Source: Rivularia sp963920925
Lineage (GTDB): Bacteria; Cyanobacteriota; Cyanobacteriia; Cyanobacteriales; Nostocaceae
Assembly: GCF_963920925.1 (NCBI RefSeq)
Contig: NZ_CAWUDI010000002.1
Span: forward strand, 62,001-126,000
Direction: 5' to 3'
DNA length: 64,000 nucleotides
Shown: piece after piece, positions 51,564 through 59,431 of the stretch
Layout: each line of letters begins with the position of its first letter
Position numbering within the stretch: position 1 is the stretch's first letter
Made by a program: the position numbers and the translations under genes
Notes under the pieces: generated by a model
Told to the model about the DNA's origin: nothing
What the model saw: only the letters and a program-made list of their open reading frames with translations
The model's database searches: none

Positions 51564-52430
51564 GTGGTTATTAATCTAAAATCTATAATTGGTATGAAAA
51601 AAAACTCCCTAAAAACAATATTGTTATGGATGGCAATTATTTTTGTAATTGTCTTTAGTTTGGCTCCGGCTTTATGGCAATTATTAACTTCATTTAAGGT
51701 GAATGAAGATATTTCCAAACTTCCTACAATTTATTTTCCGACTCGCTTTACTTTAAATCATTACACTGAGTTGTTTACTCGTCGTGATTTTTGGCGTTAT
51801 ATATTAAATAGTGCTTTTGTTTCGATTCTTTCTACAGCTTTTTCTTTGGGTATTGGTGCCCCTGCTGCTTATGCTTTGGCGCGTTTGCGTCCGAAGGGTC
51901 AAAATATTATTCTTGCAGGTATTCTGGTTGTCACCTTGTTTCCGGGAATTCTATTATTTTTAGGATTACTAGAAATTGTTCAATTCCTGCATTTGGGTAA
52001 CAATTATTTAGCGCTGATAATTCCTTATACAGCAATAAATTTACCATTAACTATTTTAGTATTACGCAGCTTTTTCGAGCAATTACCCAAAGATTTAGAA
52101 GATTCTGCTAGAGTAGACGGCTATAATACCTGGCAAACGCTAACCCAAATTATTTTACCAATGACTCTTCCGGCTTTGGTAACAACAGGAATTCTCACCT
52201 TTATTTTTGCTTGGAATGAATTTATATTCGCACTCACATTTATTACCCGCGAAAATCTGAAAACAATTCCCGTTGCAGCAGCCCAATTAGGTGGTGCATC
52301 AACTTTTGAAATACCCTATGGTCCAATTGCTGCCGCAACAGTTATAGGAACATTACCTTTAGTATTATTAGTTCTGTTCTTCCAGCGCAAAATTGTTCAA
52401 GGGCTTACCGCTGGAGCAGTTAAAGGGTAA
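51564..52430 (+). CDS. ABC transporter permease (MalG/UgpE-like)
   Basis: A 288-residue partner permease with six transmembrane helices and EAA loop DSARVDGYNTWQTLTQIILPMTLPAL. Motifs such as PTRFTLNHYTELFTRRDFWRYILNSAFVS and FAWNEFIFALTFI match the MalG/UgpE family. The annotated start may be the internal Met10-11 (MKKNSLKTILLWMAI at about 51594), since the earlier codons come from the TTAGTTG-type repeat. It pairs with the preceding permease. Confidence 0.93.
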   Translation: MVINLKSIIGMKKNSLKTILLWMAIIFVIVFSLAPALWQLLTSFKVNEDISKLPTIYFPTRFTLNHYTELFTRRDFWRYILNSAFVSILSTAFSLGIGAPAAYALARLRPKGQNIILAGILVVTLFPGILLFLGLLEIVQFLHLGNNYLALIIPYTAINLPLTILVLRSFFEQLPKDLEDSARVDGYNTWQTLTQIILPMTLPALVTTGILTFIFAWNEFIFALTFITRENLKTIPVAAAQLGGASTFEIPYGPIAAATVIGTLPLVLLVLFFQRKIVQGLTAGAVKG

Positions 52431-52646
52431 GTCGATTTTAGATTTTAGATTTTAGATTTTAGATTGTATATCAAATCTATCAATTATCTCTTACATATTG
52501 AATAATCCAAAATCATAAATCTGTAATTGCCTGCAAGCGTCTTTAAGAAGAGTAATCCCTGCACCCGTCTTGGAAAGTTTTGGGGTTCGTGAATCTACAC
52601 CCCAAACTTTCCGCAAAATCCAAAATCCAAAATCCAAAATTAAAAT
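52431..52646. repeat. TTTTAGA tandem repeats and CAAAATC repeats before the ATPase gene
   Basis: GATTTTAGATTTTAG units (52435-52465) and CCAAAATCCAAAATC units (52618-52640) bracket a unique middle part containing CCCAAACTTTCC and GGAAAGTTTTGGGG (about 52568-52606), which can pair. No gene. Confidence 0.7.
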
Positions 52647-53720
52647 ATGGCAATACTGCAATTAAAAAACTTAAACAAAACCTTTTCTCCGAAAGTTATT
52701 CCGGTGAAAGATATTAGTTTATCTGTAGAGGATAGCGAGTTTCTGACATTATTAGGCCCCAGCGGTTGCGGTAAGTCTACAACTTTGCGAATGATTGCGG
52801 GTTTGGAAGAAGTGACGCGAGGAAAAATATTTTTGGGAACTGAAGATATTACATACAAACGCGCTGGCGATCGCAACATGGCGATGGTGTTCCAAAGTTA
52901 TGCGCTTTACCCACATATGACGGTACGGGAAAACCTGGCTTCGGGATTAAAGTTGAAAAAAGTACCCAGTGGGGAAATTCAAAGCCGAGTTAGTGAAGTT
53001 GCGGAACTTTTGGGTTTAGAAGATTTGTTTGGGCGCAAACCCGGACAACTTTCTGGAGGGCAAAGACAGCGGGTTGCTGTAGGTAGAGCTTTGGTGCGTA
53101 AAGCTGAAGCATATTTGTTAGATGAGCCTTTGAGCAACCTTGATGCATTATTGCGCGAAAGAGTCCGAGCCGATATCAAACAGATATTTGCAGCCCAAAA
53201 ATCTCCGGTAGTTTATGTTACCCACGACCAAACCGAAGCAATGACGCTTTCTTCTAAAGTTGCGGTATTAAATAACGGTTATGTACAGCAGCTTGCACCA
53301 CCAGCAGATATTTACAACCATCCTGCCAATTTATTTGTAGCTGGGTTTGTGGGAAGCCCTCAGATGAATTTACTTACGATACCTTGTAAAGGTAACAGCG
53401 CCATACTGGGCGATTTTTCTGTTTCTACACCAAAATTTTCCACTTCACCACCGCAAATTGTTTTAGGTATTCGTCCCGAACACGTTCGCGTTGCATTACC
53501 AGAAGATACGCAAAGTGTAAAAGGAAAAGTATATTTAGTAGAAAATTTAGGTATGTACAAATTAGTTAGCGTGCATATCGCGAATTCTCAAACAGAACCG
53601 CTGACTATACGCGCTTTGTTGCCTCCAGATCAAAATTGGGATAACGAAGAAATTACCCTTGCTCTACCCTCAGAGAACATCCACTGGTTTGATCTTGAAT
53701 CGGGAGACGTTTTGCAGTGA
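52647..53720 (+). CDS. Sugar ABC transporter ATP-binding protein (MalK/UgpC-like)
   Basis: A 357-residue ATPase with Walker A GPSGCGKS, Q-loop MVFQSYALYPHMTV, signature LSGGQRQRVAVGRAL, Walker B AYLLDEPLSNLD and H-loop YVTHDQTEAMTLSS. The C-terminal ~120 residues are the MalK-type TOBE/regulatory domain (LGIRPEHVRVALPEDTQSVKG...). It energises the two permeases just upstream. In many cyanobacteria this ATPase is encoded away from its permeases, so the complete cluster is notable. Confidence 0.95.
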   Translation: MAILQLKNLNKTFSPKVIPVKDISLSVEDSEFLTLLGPSGCGKSTTLRMIAGLEEVTRGKIFLGTEDITYKRAGDRNMAMVFQSYALYPHMTVRENLASGLKLKKVPSGEIQSRVSEVAELLGLEDLFGRKPGQLSGGQRQRVAVGRALVRKAEAYLLDEPLSNLDALLRERVRADIKQIFAAQKSPVVYVTHDQTEAMTLSSKVAVLNNGYVQQLAPPADIYNHPANLFVAGFVGSPQMNLLTIPCKGNSAILGDFSVSTPKFSTSPPQIVLGIRPEHVRVALPEDTQSVKGKVYLVENLGMYKLVSVHIANSQTEPLTIRALLPPDQNWDNEEITLALPSENIHWFDLESGDVLQ

Positions 53721-53825
53721 ACAGTTATCAGTGAACAGTGAACAACTAAGGTTAAAGGTTAGAGCTTAAATAGCTGCTAACTACTTACTCCTAACTCTTA
53801 ACCACTAACAACTATCCACTAACAA
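53721..53825. repeat. Tandem repeats between convergent genes
   Basis: CAGTGAACAGTTATCAGTG and AACTCTTAACCACTAACAAC units fill the spacer between the ATPase gene and the convergent patatin gene. Confidence 0.75.
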
Positions 53826-55010
53826 CTAACTCTTAACTTTTAAAAACCTGTCTACCTTTGCTTTAACTTCTGGTAAATTCATATAAGCGTCGGCTGCTTC
53901 GAGTAAATTATTAATATTTTCTTCGGTTGCGTCGTCTAAATCATCGCTTAAAGGTTTACCAGTTAAATACTTATCAAGCTTGAATTGTAAACGTAAAAGC
54001 TGCTCTTGAACTATGTGTTTGCTGATGTAATGGTAAATATCGGAAGAAGCATCAAATAACACACCTACAATTGGTTGTGCCCACTGTAATAAACCCCAAC
54101 TTCGTGCTTTTTCATAAGGTATAATTCGGGTTCTCTCTCCGGTACCGATGGAAAGTACGCTAATCTCTTGTGGTGAATAACCAACACGTAATGCTTCTGC
54201 AATTCCGCAACTGGAAGGATTATTTGCAGCAACTCCACCGTCAATTGCAGAATATATAGTTTTTATTGAATAAGTTGATGTTTTATCGGGGATTCTATCC
54301 CAAGCAGGGCTTACCGTTGCTTTTCTAATTGAACCAATATAGTTTTTAATAACTCGAACTTGTCCGCTACCTCTACCGTCAGTAATTCTAATTTCGGCAT
54401 TTTCATATACTGCATCAACGGTAGATTCATTATCGCTAAAAATAATAGTATTTATGCTTGCGTCTTTGAGGTTGCCAATAACTCTCTTATCTAATTTATG
54501 TGCTGGAAAATAAGTAGGAGCCGATGCTGAAGCAACACATACTTCCCACAATGGAACGTTACCATATGGTTTGTCGGGTCGCCAGCTTTTAAAAATAATT
54601 GGATTGCGTTCGATAGTGTCATAAGATACTATTAATAACCTTGGTGAAGTACCAATATCCAACAGTCTTGTTTCTCCAAAAACACCTTGTAAAACTTGAA
54701 TTAAATTATTGTCAGAATACTTAGGAGCAGATATACCGTATTTTAATAGTAAAGGAATTCGTTGAGGAGAAAAAAGGCTTTGATATGGGAAGATACTTGA
54801 GCTTTTATTTTGGAAAAAATCTACAATATCTTCACTGTTGCGTCCGGTGGCGATCGCCGCTGCTACAATAGAACCTGTAGAAGTTCCTACAATTAAGTCA
54901 AAGTACTGATTTAAAGGGCGATCGATACGCTTCTCAATATTCGCTAGCATTTTTGCCGCAACAATCCCCCTAACCCCTCCACCATCCAGACTTAATATCC
55001 GAAAAGGCAT
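53826..55010 (-). CDS. Patatin-like phospholipase with an inserted phage-like module
   Basis: A 394-residue patatin. The oxyanion glycines are DGGGVRG (9-15), the nucleophile is S44 in GTSTGS, and the catalytic Asp is D257 in SAIDGGVAANNP. In ordinary patatins the segment between SASAPTYFPAHKL and the DGG is short; here about 75 residues (175-251) are inserted. This insert contains ITDGRGSGQVRVIKNY, ATVSPAWDRIPDKTSTYSI, a pattern I know from phage tail/capsid-associated proteins (GxGxGQxRxI ... ATVxPAWxxxPDxTSxY). Patatins hydrolyse acyl lipids; some are effectors in CBASS defence, but no cyclase gene is adjacent. No signal peptide. Confidence 0.88.
   Translation of the reverse strand: MPFRILSLDGGGVRGIVAAKMLANIEKRIDRPLNQYFDLIVGTSTGSIVAAAIATGRNSEDIVDFFQNKSSSIFPYQSLFSPQRIPLLLKYGISAPKYSDNNLIQVLQGVFGETRLLDIGTSPRLLIVSYDTIERNPIIFKSWRPDKPYGNVPLWEVCVASASAPTYFPAHKLDKRVIGNLKDASINTIIFSDNESTVDAVYENAEIRITDGRGSGQVRVIKNYIGSIRKATVSPAWDRIPDKTSTYSIKTIYSAIDGGVAANNPSSCGIAEALRVGYSPQEISVLSIGTGERTRIIPYEKARSWGLLQWAQPIVGVLFDASSDIYHYISKHIVQEQLLRLQFKLDKYLTGKPLSDDLDDATEENINNLLEAADAYMNLPEVKAKVDRFLKVKS
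54258..54488 (-). other. Domain insertion in the patatin catalytic core
   Basis: Codons ~175-251 encode the extra module containing GRGSGQVRVI and SPAWDRIPDKTSTYSI. The frame enters and leaves cleanly between the Ala-Pro-Thr-Tyr-Phe strand and the catalytic DGG, so it is an inserted beta-rich domain rather than a frameshift. Confidence 0.7.
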
Positions 55011-55622
55011 TTTAACAATTCTCCCTGTATGATTACTTGTTATTTCTCGATTAGTTGATAAACATATATGTGCCGAACTATATTATTAAGAATATTATTA
55101 ATTTCTGCAATAATAGAATATACAAAATACGTAATTAATGATAGTAAATTTGAGCTTATTAATTATCTATATTTTGATATCATAATATAATATTCCAGGC
55201 ATCTTAGTTAGATATAAAGCTGAAAACAACTATATTGTGTCATTAAACTATAAACTATTTTTTGATGAAGTGTAAGCTTTAAATAATCAGAAAAATGACT
55301 GTCATAGCAATTAGTTAAAATAGATTTTTAATTGAAAAATATCGCGATATATATTTGGCGACTGATAGATTAAATTATGTGTTAAAAATAATCTTTGCTA
55401 ATCTGACACCTTCTTTGCATAAATTAGAACTAGTGCTACCCAAATAAGAAGTAAAGTAATCGAAGCTTCAAAAAGACTTACGCAAAGCCCCCCTTTTTAA
55501 GGGGGGTTGGGGGGATCTAAACGTTTGGAATGCCTAACCTACTATTACGGTTGCGTAAGTCCTATTCAAAAAAAAGCTGTTTGGATTACTTGTAAAAATA
55601 TTTATCAAAGGAGTAGTTCGTA
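55011..55622. other. AT-rich intergenic region with a MITE
   Basis: Divergent spacer of about 610 bp. The first 450 bp are AT-rich and unique; the 87-bp MITE-like element lies at 55475-55561. An AAAGGAGTAGTTC Shine-Dalgarno precedes the next gene's GTG start. Confidence 0.6.
55475..55561 (+). mobile_element. 87-bp MITE-like element
   Basis: Perfect 11-bp terminal inverted repeats GACTTACGCAA (55475-55485) and TTGCGTAAGTC (55551-55561) enclose a hairpin-forming core AAGCCCCCCTTTTTAAGGGG. No coding capacity, so a transposase in trans would be needed. TTCAAAA occurs on both sides, but not flush with the ends, so a clean target duplication is not established. Partial copies occur at 48949-49006 and 10796-10834. 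Confidence 0.8.
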
Positions 55623-56603
55623 GTGGCAAAACTGAAAGCATTCTCAACAGTATTTGCTAGCGCAGCATTAGTTGTTTCCTGTACGGTAGAAACAGCTAAA
55701 ACTGAAAACTTTAACCCCGCACCGATTTATCAAGATGTTGGAAGTTACAGCACAACAATTTCTGGAAATAACGATTTAGCTGATATTTACTTTCCCAAAC
55801 CTAAAAATTTAAAAACTGGTCATAATTCTTTTCCTATTGCTTTATTGCTACAAGGAGCCAATGTAGATAAATCAAGTTATTCTGAATATGCCAGTATTGT
55901 GGCTCGCTATGGTTTTGTCGTAGTTGTGCCAAATAGAAAACGAACGATTGCAAAATTTAAGAAAACTGGACTTTTTACTGAAACGTCGCAAATAGATCGT
56001 GTTTTAAAACAAATAAAGACAGAAAATTCCAATCCTAATTCACCTGTAAAAGGTATTATTAATACAGATAAATTAGCACTGTTAGGTCATTCCTTCGGCG
56101 GTGCTGTTGGACTATCTGCTATTGCTAACACTTGTATTCCACTTATATGTGAAGGTTCCTTTGAGCAACCAAAGGAATTAGTTGCAGGAGTATTTTTTGG
56201 TGCAAATCTCCGCAACCAAGCGACACAGGAATTTATCCCTATCAATAATTCTGGAATTCCTACCGCATTATTACAAGGAGCTGCTGAAGGTGTAGCTCTT
56301 CCTTCGCGAGCTAAAAAAACCTACGATAATATTCAAAATCCTCCCAAAGCTTTAATTACTATTTCAGGTGCAAACCACTACGGTATTACTAACAATAATA
56401 ATCCTAATGGCCCAAAACCAGACCCCAATACACCAACAATACCTCAAGATGTGGCAGTAGAAACAGTTGCGCGTTGGAGCGGTTTATTTTTACGCGCTAG
56501 CGTGCTTGATGATAAAGAAGCTTTCGATTATGTATATTCCACTGGTGATGCATTAGATAAAAATGTAAAAGTTATCAGCCAAGTAAAATTGCTCACAAAA
56601 TAA
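55623..56603 (+). CDS. Exported alpha/beta-hydrolase (chlorophyllase/dienelactone-hydrolase-like)
   Basis: A 326-residue protein with GTG start. The N-terminus (MAKLKAFSTVFASAALVVSC) looks like a lipoprotein signal with a lipobox-like VVSC. The body is an alpha/beta-hydrolase: oxyanion region LLLQGANVDKSSYSEYASI, nucleophile Ser in LLGHSFGGAVGLSAIA, a plausible Asp/Glu region, and catalytic His in ISGANHYGITN. The layout resembles chlorophyllase-like or poly-ester hydrolases; the substrate is unknown. A hairpin 25 nt downstream may end the transcript. Confidence 0.82.
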   Translation: MAKLKAFSTVFASAALVVSCTVETAKTENFNPAPIYQDVGSYSTTISGNNDLADIYFPKPKNLKTGHNSFPIALLLQGANVDKSSYSEYASIVARYGFVVVVPNRKRTIAKFKKTGLFTETSQIDRVLKQIKTENSNPNSPVKGIINTDKLALLGHSFGGAVGLSAIANTCIPLICEGSFEQPKELVAGVFFGANLRNQATQEFIPINNSGIPTALLQGAAEGVALPSRAKKTYDNIQNPPKALITISGANHYGITNNNNPNGPKPDPNTPTIPQDVAVETVARWSGLFLRASVLDDKEAFDYVYSTGDALDKNVKVISQVKLLTK

Positions 56604-56626
56604 TCGATTAAAACCTTAAATAAAAA

Positions 56627-56647
56627 AGACGTTGCACTGCAACGTCT
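56627..56647 (+). repeat. AGACGTTGCA hairpin repeat
   Basis: AGACGTTGCA (56627-56636) and TGCAACGTCT (56638-56647) form a perfect 10-bp stem with a 1-nt spacer, followed by CTACAC. It is the same element as at 8557-8577 with compensatory changes (GTTGCA/TGCAAC versus GTAGCA/TGCTAC). Confidence 0.8.
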
Positions 56648-56690
56648 CTACACGAATATTACCAATTACCAATTACCAATTACCCATTCC

Positions 56691-57674
56691 CTATTTACCT
56701 TGAATATCCAAATCTACTTTTAATGTAGAATTCAGAGGTGTTTCTTCCAAAGTATTGATGTTTTTACCAATATATTTACTATCAGCAAGTAAGGATAGTT
56801 GAGAACTTACTGGCATTACTTTATCAAGCTGTATTGTAGCTGTTCCTTTAGCATTACCTTTAAAAGATTGTAGAGTTAAAATACCGTCTAAAGGCAAGCC
56901 GGGATAGTCAATTACTTGAGTTGATTTTTCTTGCTGCTGTAAGTTCACGTTTAGAGTCGCAACTCCATTTTGAACATTTACTAATTCATAATTAGTAGTT
57001 TGTTTGAGATTAATCCCGTTGATGCTAGCATCCGAGCTAACCTGCCATTTAGCACCCGCTCCCACAGCTTCTTCCGGAACTGGTGAAGATAATTGTTGTA
57101 AGGAATTAGATAATTGTTCGACGAGAAACTTGATATTTACATCTACTGTAGACGGAATTACATAGTTAATTTGTTTAGTTCTTCCTTGATTATCAATTAC
57201 CGCAGAAGCTTTAAAATTTTCTAATTGTCCTATCTGCTTGCTAATCACCCGAATTAATTCCGGACGAGTTTGAGCATCACCTTTAATATTTACATCACTA
57301 TAAGCAATATCATAGGAAATATCTCCATTTGGTTCTACTTTAGTTACAGTAGAATCCAAAGTTATAACGTAAGCTGGTAACTTTGCCCTGGGCATTTTAA
57401 AATCACCAATAGACATCAAAGTGTCCTTATTTAAGGTGACATTTATAGTTTGTTTAGCACCAACCTTTGGAGTAAAACGCAATTTTTGTTTATTACCAGT
57501 TCCCGTACTAATAACTTTGAGTTGAGGGATTTTTGTATTCTGAGCTTTAGTAGCTTGCTTTTGAGTTTGAATAACTATAGAAGCAGGTTGAGCATTGGCA
57601 CTTTTGAAATTTTGCTCCAATCCCCATCCAGCAAATACTAAAAAAATAGAACTAGCTAAAAATAGTTTTTTCAT
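56691..57674 (-). CDS. Secreted hypothetical protein (possibly DUF6263)
   Basis: A 327-residue protein with a signal peptide (MKKLFLASSIFLVFAGWG... ending SANA before QPASIVI). The mature part is beta-rich: KLRFTPKVGAKQTINVTLNK, FKASAVIDNQGRTKQINYVI, GAKWQVSSDASINGINLKQT and a C-terminal LQSFKGNAKGTATIQL. This pattern resembles DUF6263 proteins, which are cyanobacterial exported proteins of unknown function; my assignment is tentative. It is convergent with the hydrolase gene. Confidence 0.75.
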   Translation of the reverse strand: MKKLFLASSIFLVFAGWGLEQNFKSANAQPASIVIQTQKQATKAQNTKIPQLKVISTGTGNKQKLRFTPKVGAKQTINVTLNKDTLMSIGDFKMPRAKLPAYVITLDSTVTKVEPNGDISYDIAYSDVNIKGDAQTRPELIRVISKQIGQLENFKASAVIDNQGRTKQINYVIPSTVDVNIKFLVEQLSNSLQQLSSPVPEEAVGAGAKWQVSSDASINGINLKQTTNYELVNVQNGVATLNVNLQQQEKSTQVIDYPGLPLDGILTLQSFKGNAKGTATIQLDKVMPVSSQLSLLADSKYIGKNINTLEETPLNSTLKVDLDIQGK

Positions 57675-58028
57675 GATAATAGATGATTGCGACTTGGAGT
57701 GTTAAGTATACAGCTTGAAATTGAAGATGAAACGATTAACTATTCTACCCTTAGATAGTAAAAAAACTAGAACAATAATTACAATCAGTTTTGACAAACA
57801 AGAAAGATGATAAACTGTAAAATTTAGAACGGTTGAATCTCGTTTAATTGACAATGCAGTATGTTTTAAAGTTCCCAATTATGGGAGAGGGGGTAGAGGG
57901 GGGAGATGGGGAGAGGGGGAGATGGGGAGAGGGGGGGAAATAATTGCTAACTCGCTACTCTCAACTCCTAACTCCTAACTATTTACAATGCCCCAATGCC
58001 CAATTACCAATTACCAATTACCAATTAC
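57675..58028. repeat. Unique spacer followed by tandem repeats ahead of rbsK
   Basis: 57675-57885 is unique AT-rich DNA. From 57885 onward come GGGGAGA/GGGGGTAGAG units, AACTCCTAACT units and four copies of CCAATTA that run straight into the ribokinase ATG. An in-frame upstream ATG at 57996 would translate these repeats (MPNYQLPITNY), so it is probably not the start. Confidence 0.8.
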
Positions 58029-58955
58029 ATGAGCATTCTCGTCTTCGGCAGCATTAATATGGATTTGGTAGCAACAGCACCTCGTTTACCGACTGCTGGT
58101 GAAACTTTGTTAGGGCATGATTTTTTTCAAGCATCGGGTGGTAAAGGTGCTAATCAAGCAGTTGCAGTTGCGAAATTAGGTATTAACATTGAAATTGTTG
58201 GGCGGGTTGGCAAGCAAAGCTTTAGTGAGGAACTTATTAGTTATCTACAAGCTGCGGGAGTCAAAACAGATAACGTATTTATTGATGAAACAGTAAGCTC
58301 CGGTGTAGCAATTATAAATGTAGATGATGCCGGTGAAAATCAAATTGTGGTTATTCCCGGTGCAAACGGGCGCGTTAATGGAGAAGACGTAAAAAGACTA
58401 TCGCGGTTATTACCTGGCAAGAAAGCACTTTTATTACAGCTAGAAATTCCCATATCTAGCGCGATCGCAGCAGCAGAAGCAGCACAAAAAGCACAAGTAA
58501 AAGTAATTCTCGATCCTGCACCAGCACAAAAAGAGTTACCAAAAGAACTTTATCCCTTGGTAGATATCCTGACACCAAATCAAGTAGAAGCAGCGCAATT
58601 GGTGGGTTTTACCGTGAATGGGGAAGACTCAGCAAAGAAAGCAGCAGAAGTTTTATTACAGAAAGGCGTGAAATGTGCCGTTGTTAAACTTGGCGCAAAA
58701 GGGGTTTATTGTGCTACCGCAACAGAAAGCTTTTTTACACCAGCATTTTCAGTAAAAACAGTTGACACCACAGCCGCAGGAGACGCTTTCAACGGTGGTT
58801 TAGCAGCAGCACTTTCCGAAGGACTTTCGTTACGTCAAGCCGTAGTTTGGGGTAGTGCGGCAGGTGCGTTAGCTGCAACCAAATCCGGCGCACAGCCTTC
58901 GTTACCGGATAGGGATGCGTTTGATAAGTTTTTGCAAGAAAATGTTAGTTGTTAG
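58029..58955 (+). CDS. rbsK: Ribokinase
   Basis: A PfkB-family kinase of about 308 residues that phosphorylates ribose at C5. Start chosen at the ATG of MSILVFGSINMDLVATAPRLP, because the frame upstream is tandem repeat. The N-terminal sugar-binding motif is ASGGKGANQAVAVAKLG and the C-terminal PfkB signature with catalytic Asp is DTTAAGDAFNGGLAAAL. A nucleoside hydrolase gene 3.8 kb downstream could supply its ribose, suggesting a nucleoside-salvage role. Confidence 0.95.
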   Translation: MSILVFGSINMDLVATAPRLPTAGETLLGHDFFQASGGKGANQAVAVAKLGINIEIVGRVGKQSFSEELISYLQAAGVKTDNVFIDETVSSGVAIINVDDAGENQIVVIPGANGRVNGEDVKRLSRLLPGKKALLLQLEIPISSAIAAAEAAQKAQVKVILDPAPAQKELPKELYPLVDILTPNQVEAAQLVGFTVNGEDSAKKAAEVLLQKGVKCAVVKLGAKGVYCATATESFFTPAFSVKTVDTTAAGDAFNGGLAAALSEGLSLRQAVVWGSAAGALAATKSGAQPSLPDRDAFDKFLQENVSC

Positions 58956-59431
58956 TTGTTAGTTGTTAGTTGATAATTGGTGAGAGTTAGGAATTAGGAG
59001 TTAAGAGTTGCAAGTATATAAGTAGCGAGTGAGTAATTATTTCCCCTTGTCCCCTTGTCCCCTTGTCTCCCCCTCCGGGTTGCGCCACTTGCCTGACTGT
59101 CGGCGGCAGTCGCTACAACGCGGGGAACCCGCGCAACGCGCTGCCTTGGGAACCCGCCCCTATCAGTGGCTGTGCGATCTCCCCATCACCCCATCCCCCA
59201 TCCCCTTGTCTCCCCATCCCCCCTCTCACATATAATAGACATCTCCGGAAAACATTTATATGAGTTTAATTATATACGTAGACCTAACCCCCCTACCCCC
59301 CTTCCCGGAGCAGGGAAGGGGGATTTCAAAGCCTCTCTCCGCTAGCCGTAAGCGGCCACTGCGTGAACGGGGAGAGGTTTGTATACAGTTCTTTTTCATT
59401 TCCGGAGATATCTAATATTTAATAAAAAACT
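58956..59431. repeat. Repeat-dense spacer before codA
   Basis: Composed of TTAGTTGTTAGTTG units, CCCCTTGT octamers, the composite element at 59069-59184, CCCCATCCCC units, CCCCCCTTCCC/GGGAAGGGGG hairpin (about 59295-59323), and a CCTCTCTCCG/CGGGGAGAGG pair (about 59333-59370) interrupted by a GC-rich CTAGCCGTAAGCGGCCACTG insert. TATAAT at about 59230 could be a -10 box. No gene. Confidence 0.7.
59069..59184 (-). repeat. Composite dispersed repeat, copy 2 (expanded)
   Basis: In reverse complement the order is GGGGAGATCGCACAGCCACTG, GGGCGGGTTCCC, then extra GCAGCGCGTTGCGCGGGTTC and GACTGCCGCCGACAGTCAGG blocks, then CAAGTGGCGCAACCCGGAGG. The outer blocks equal copy 1 at 5177-5248; the extra blocks look like nested small insertions. 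Confidence 0.8.

Noticed and set aside
53826..55010. Patatin gene as a CBASS effector (CapV)
   Set aside because: No CD-NTase, ubiquitin-like or HORMA gene is adjacent; the neighbours are a sugar transporter and a hydrolase. Left as a patatin of unknown role.
57996..58028. Upstream ATG for ribokinase
   Set aside because: The extra 11 codons come from CCAATTA tandem repeats; the ATG at 58029 gives the standard family N-terminus.
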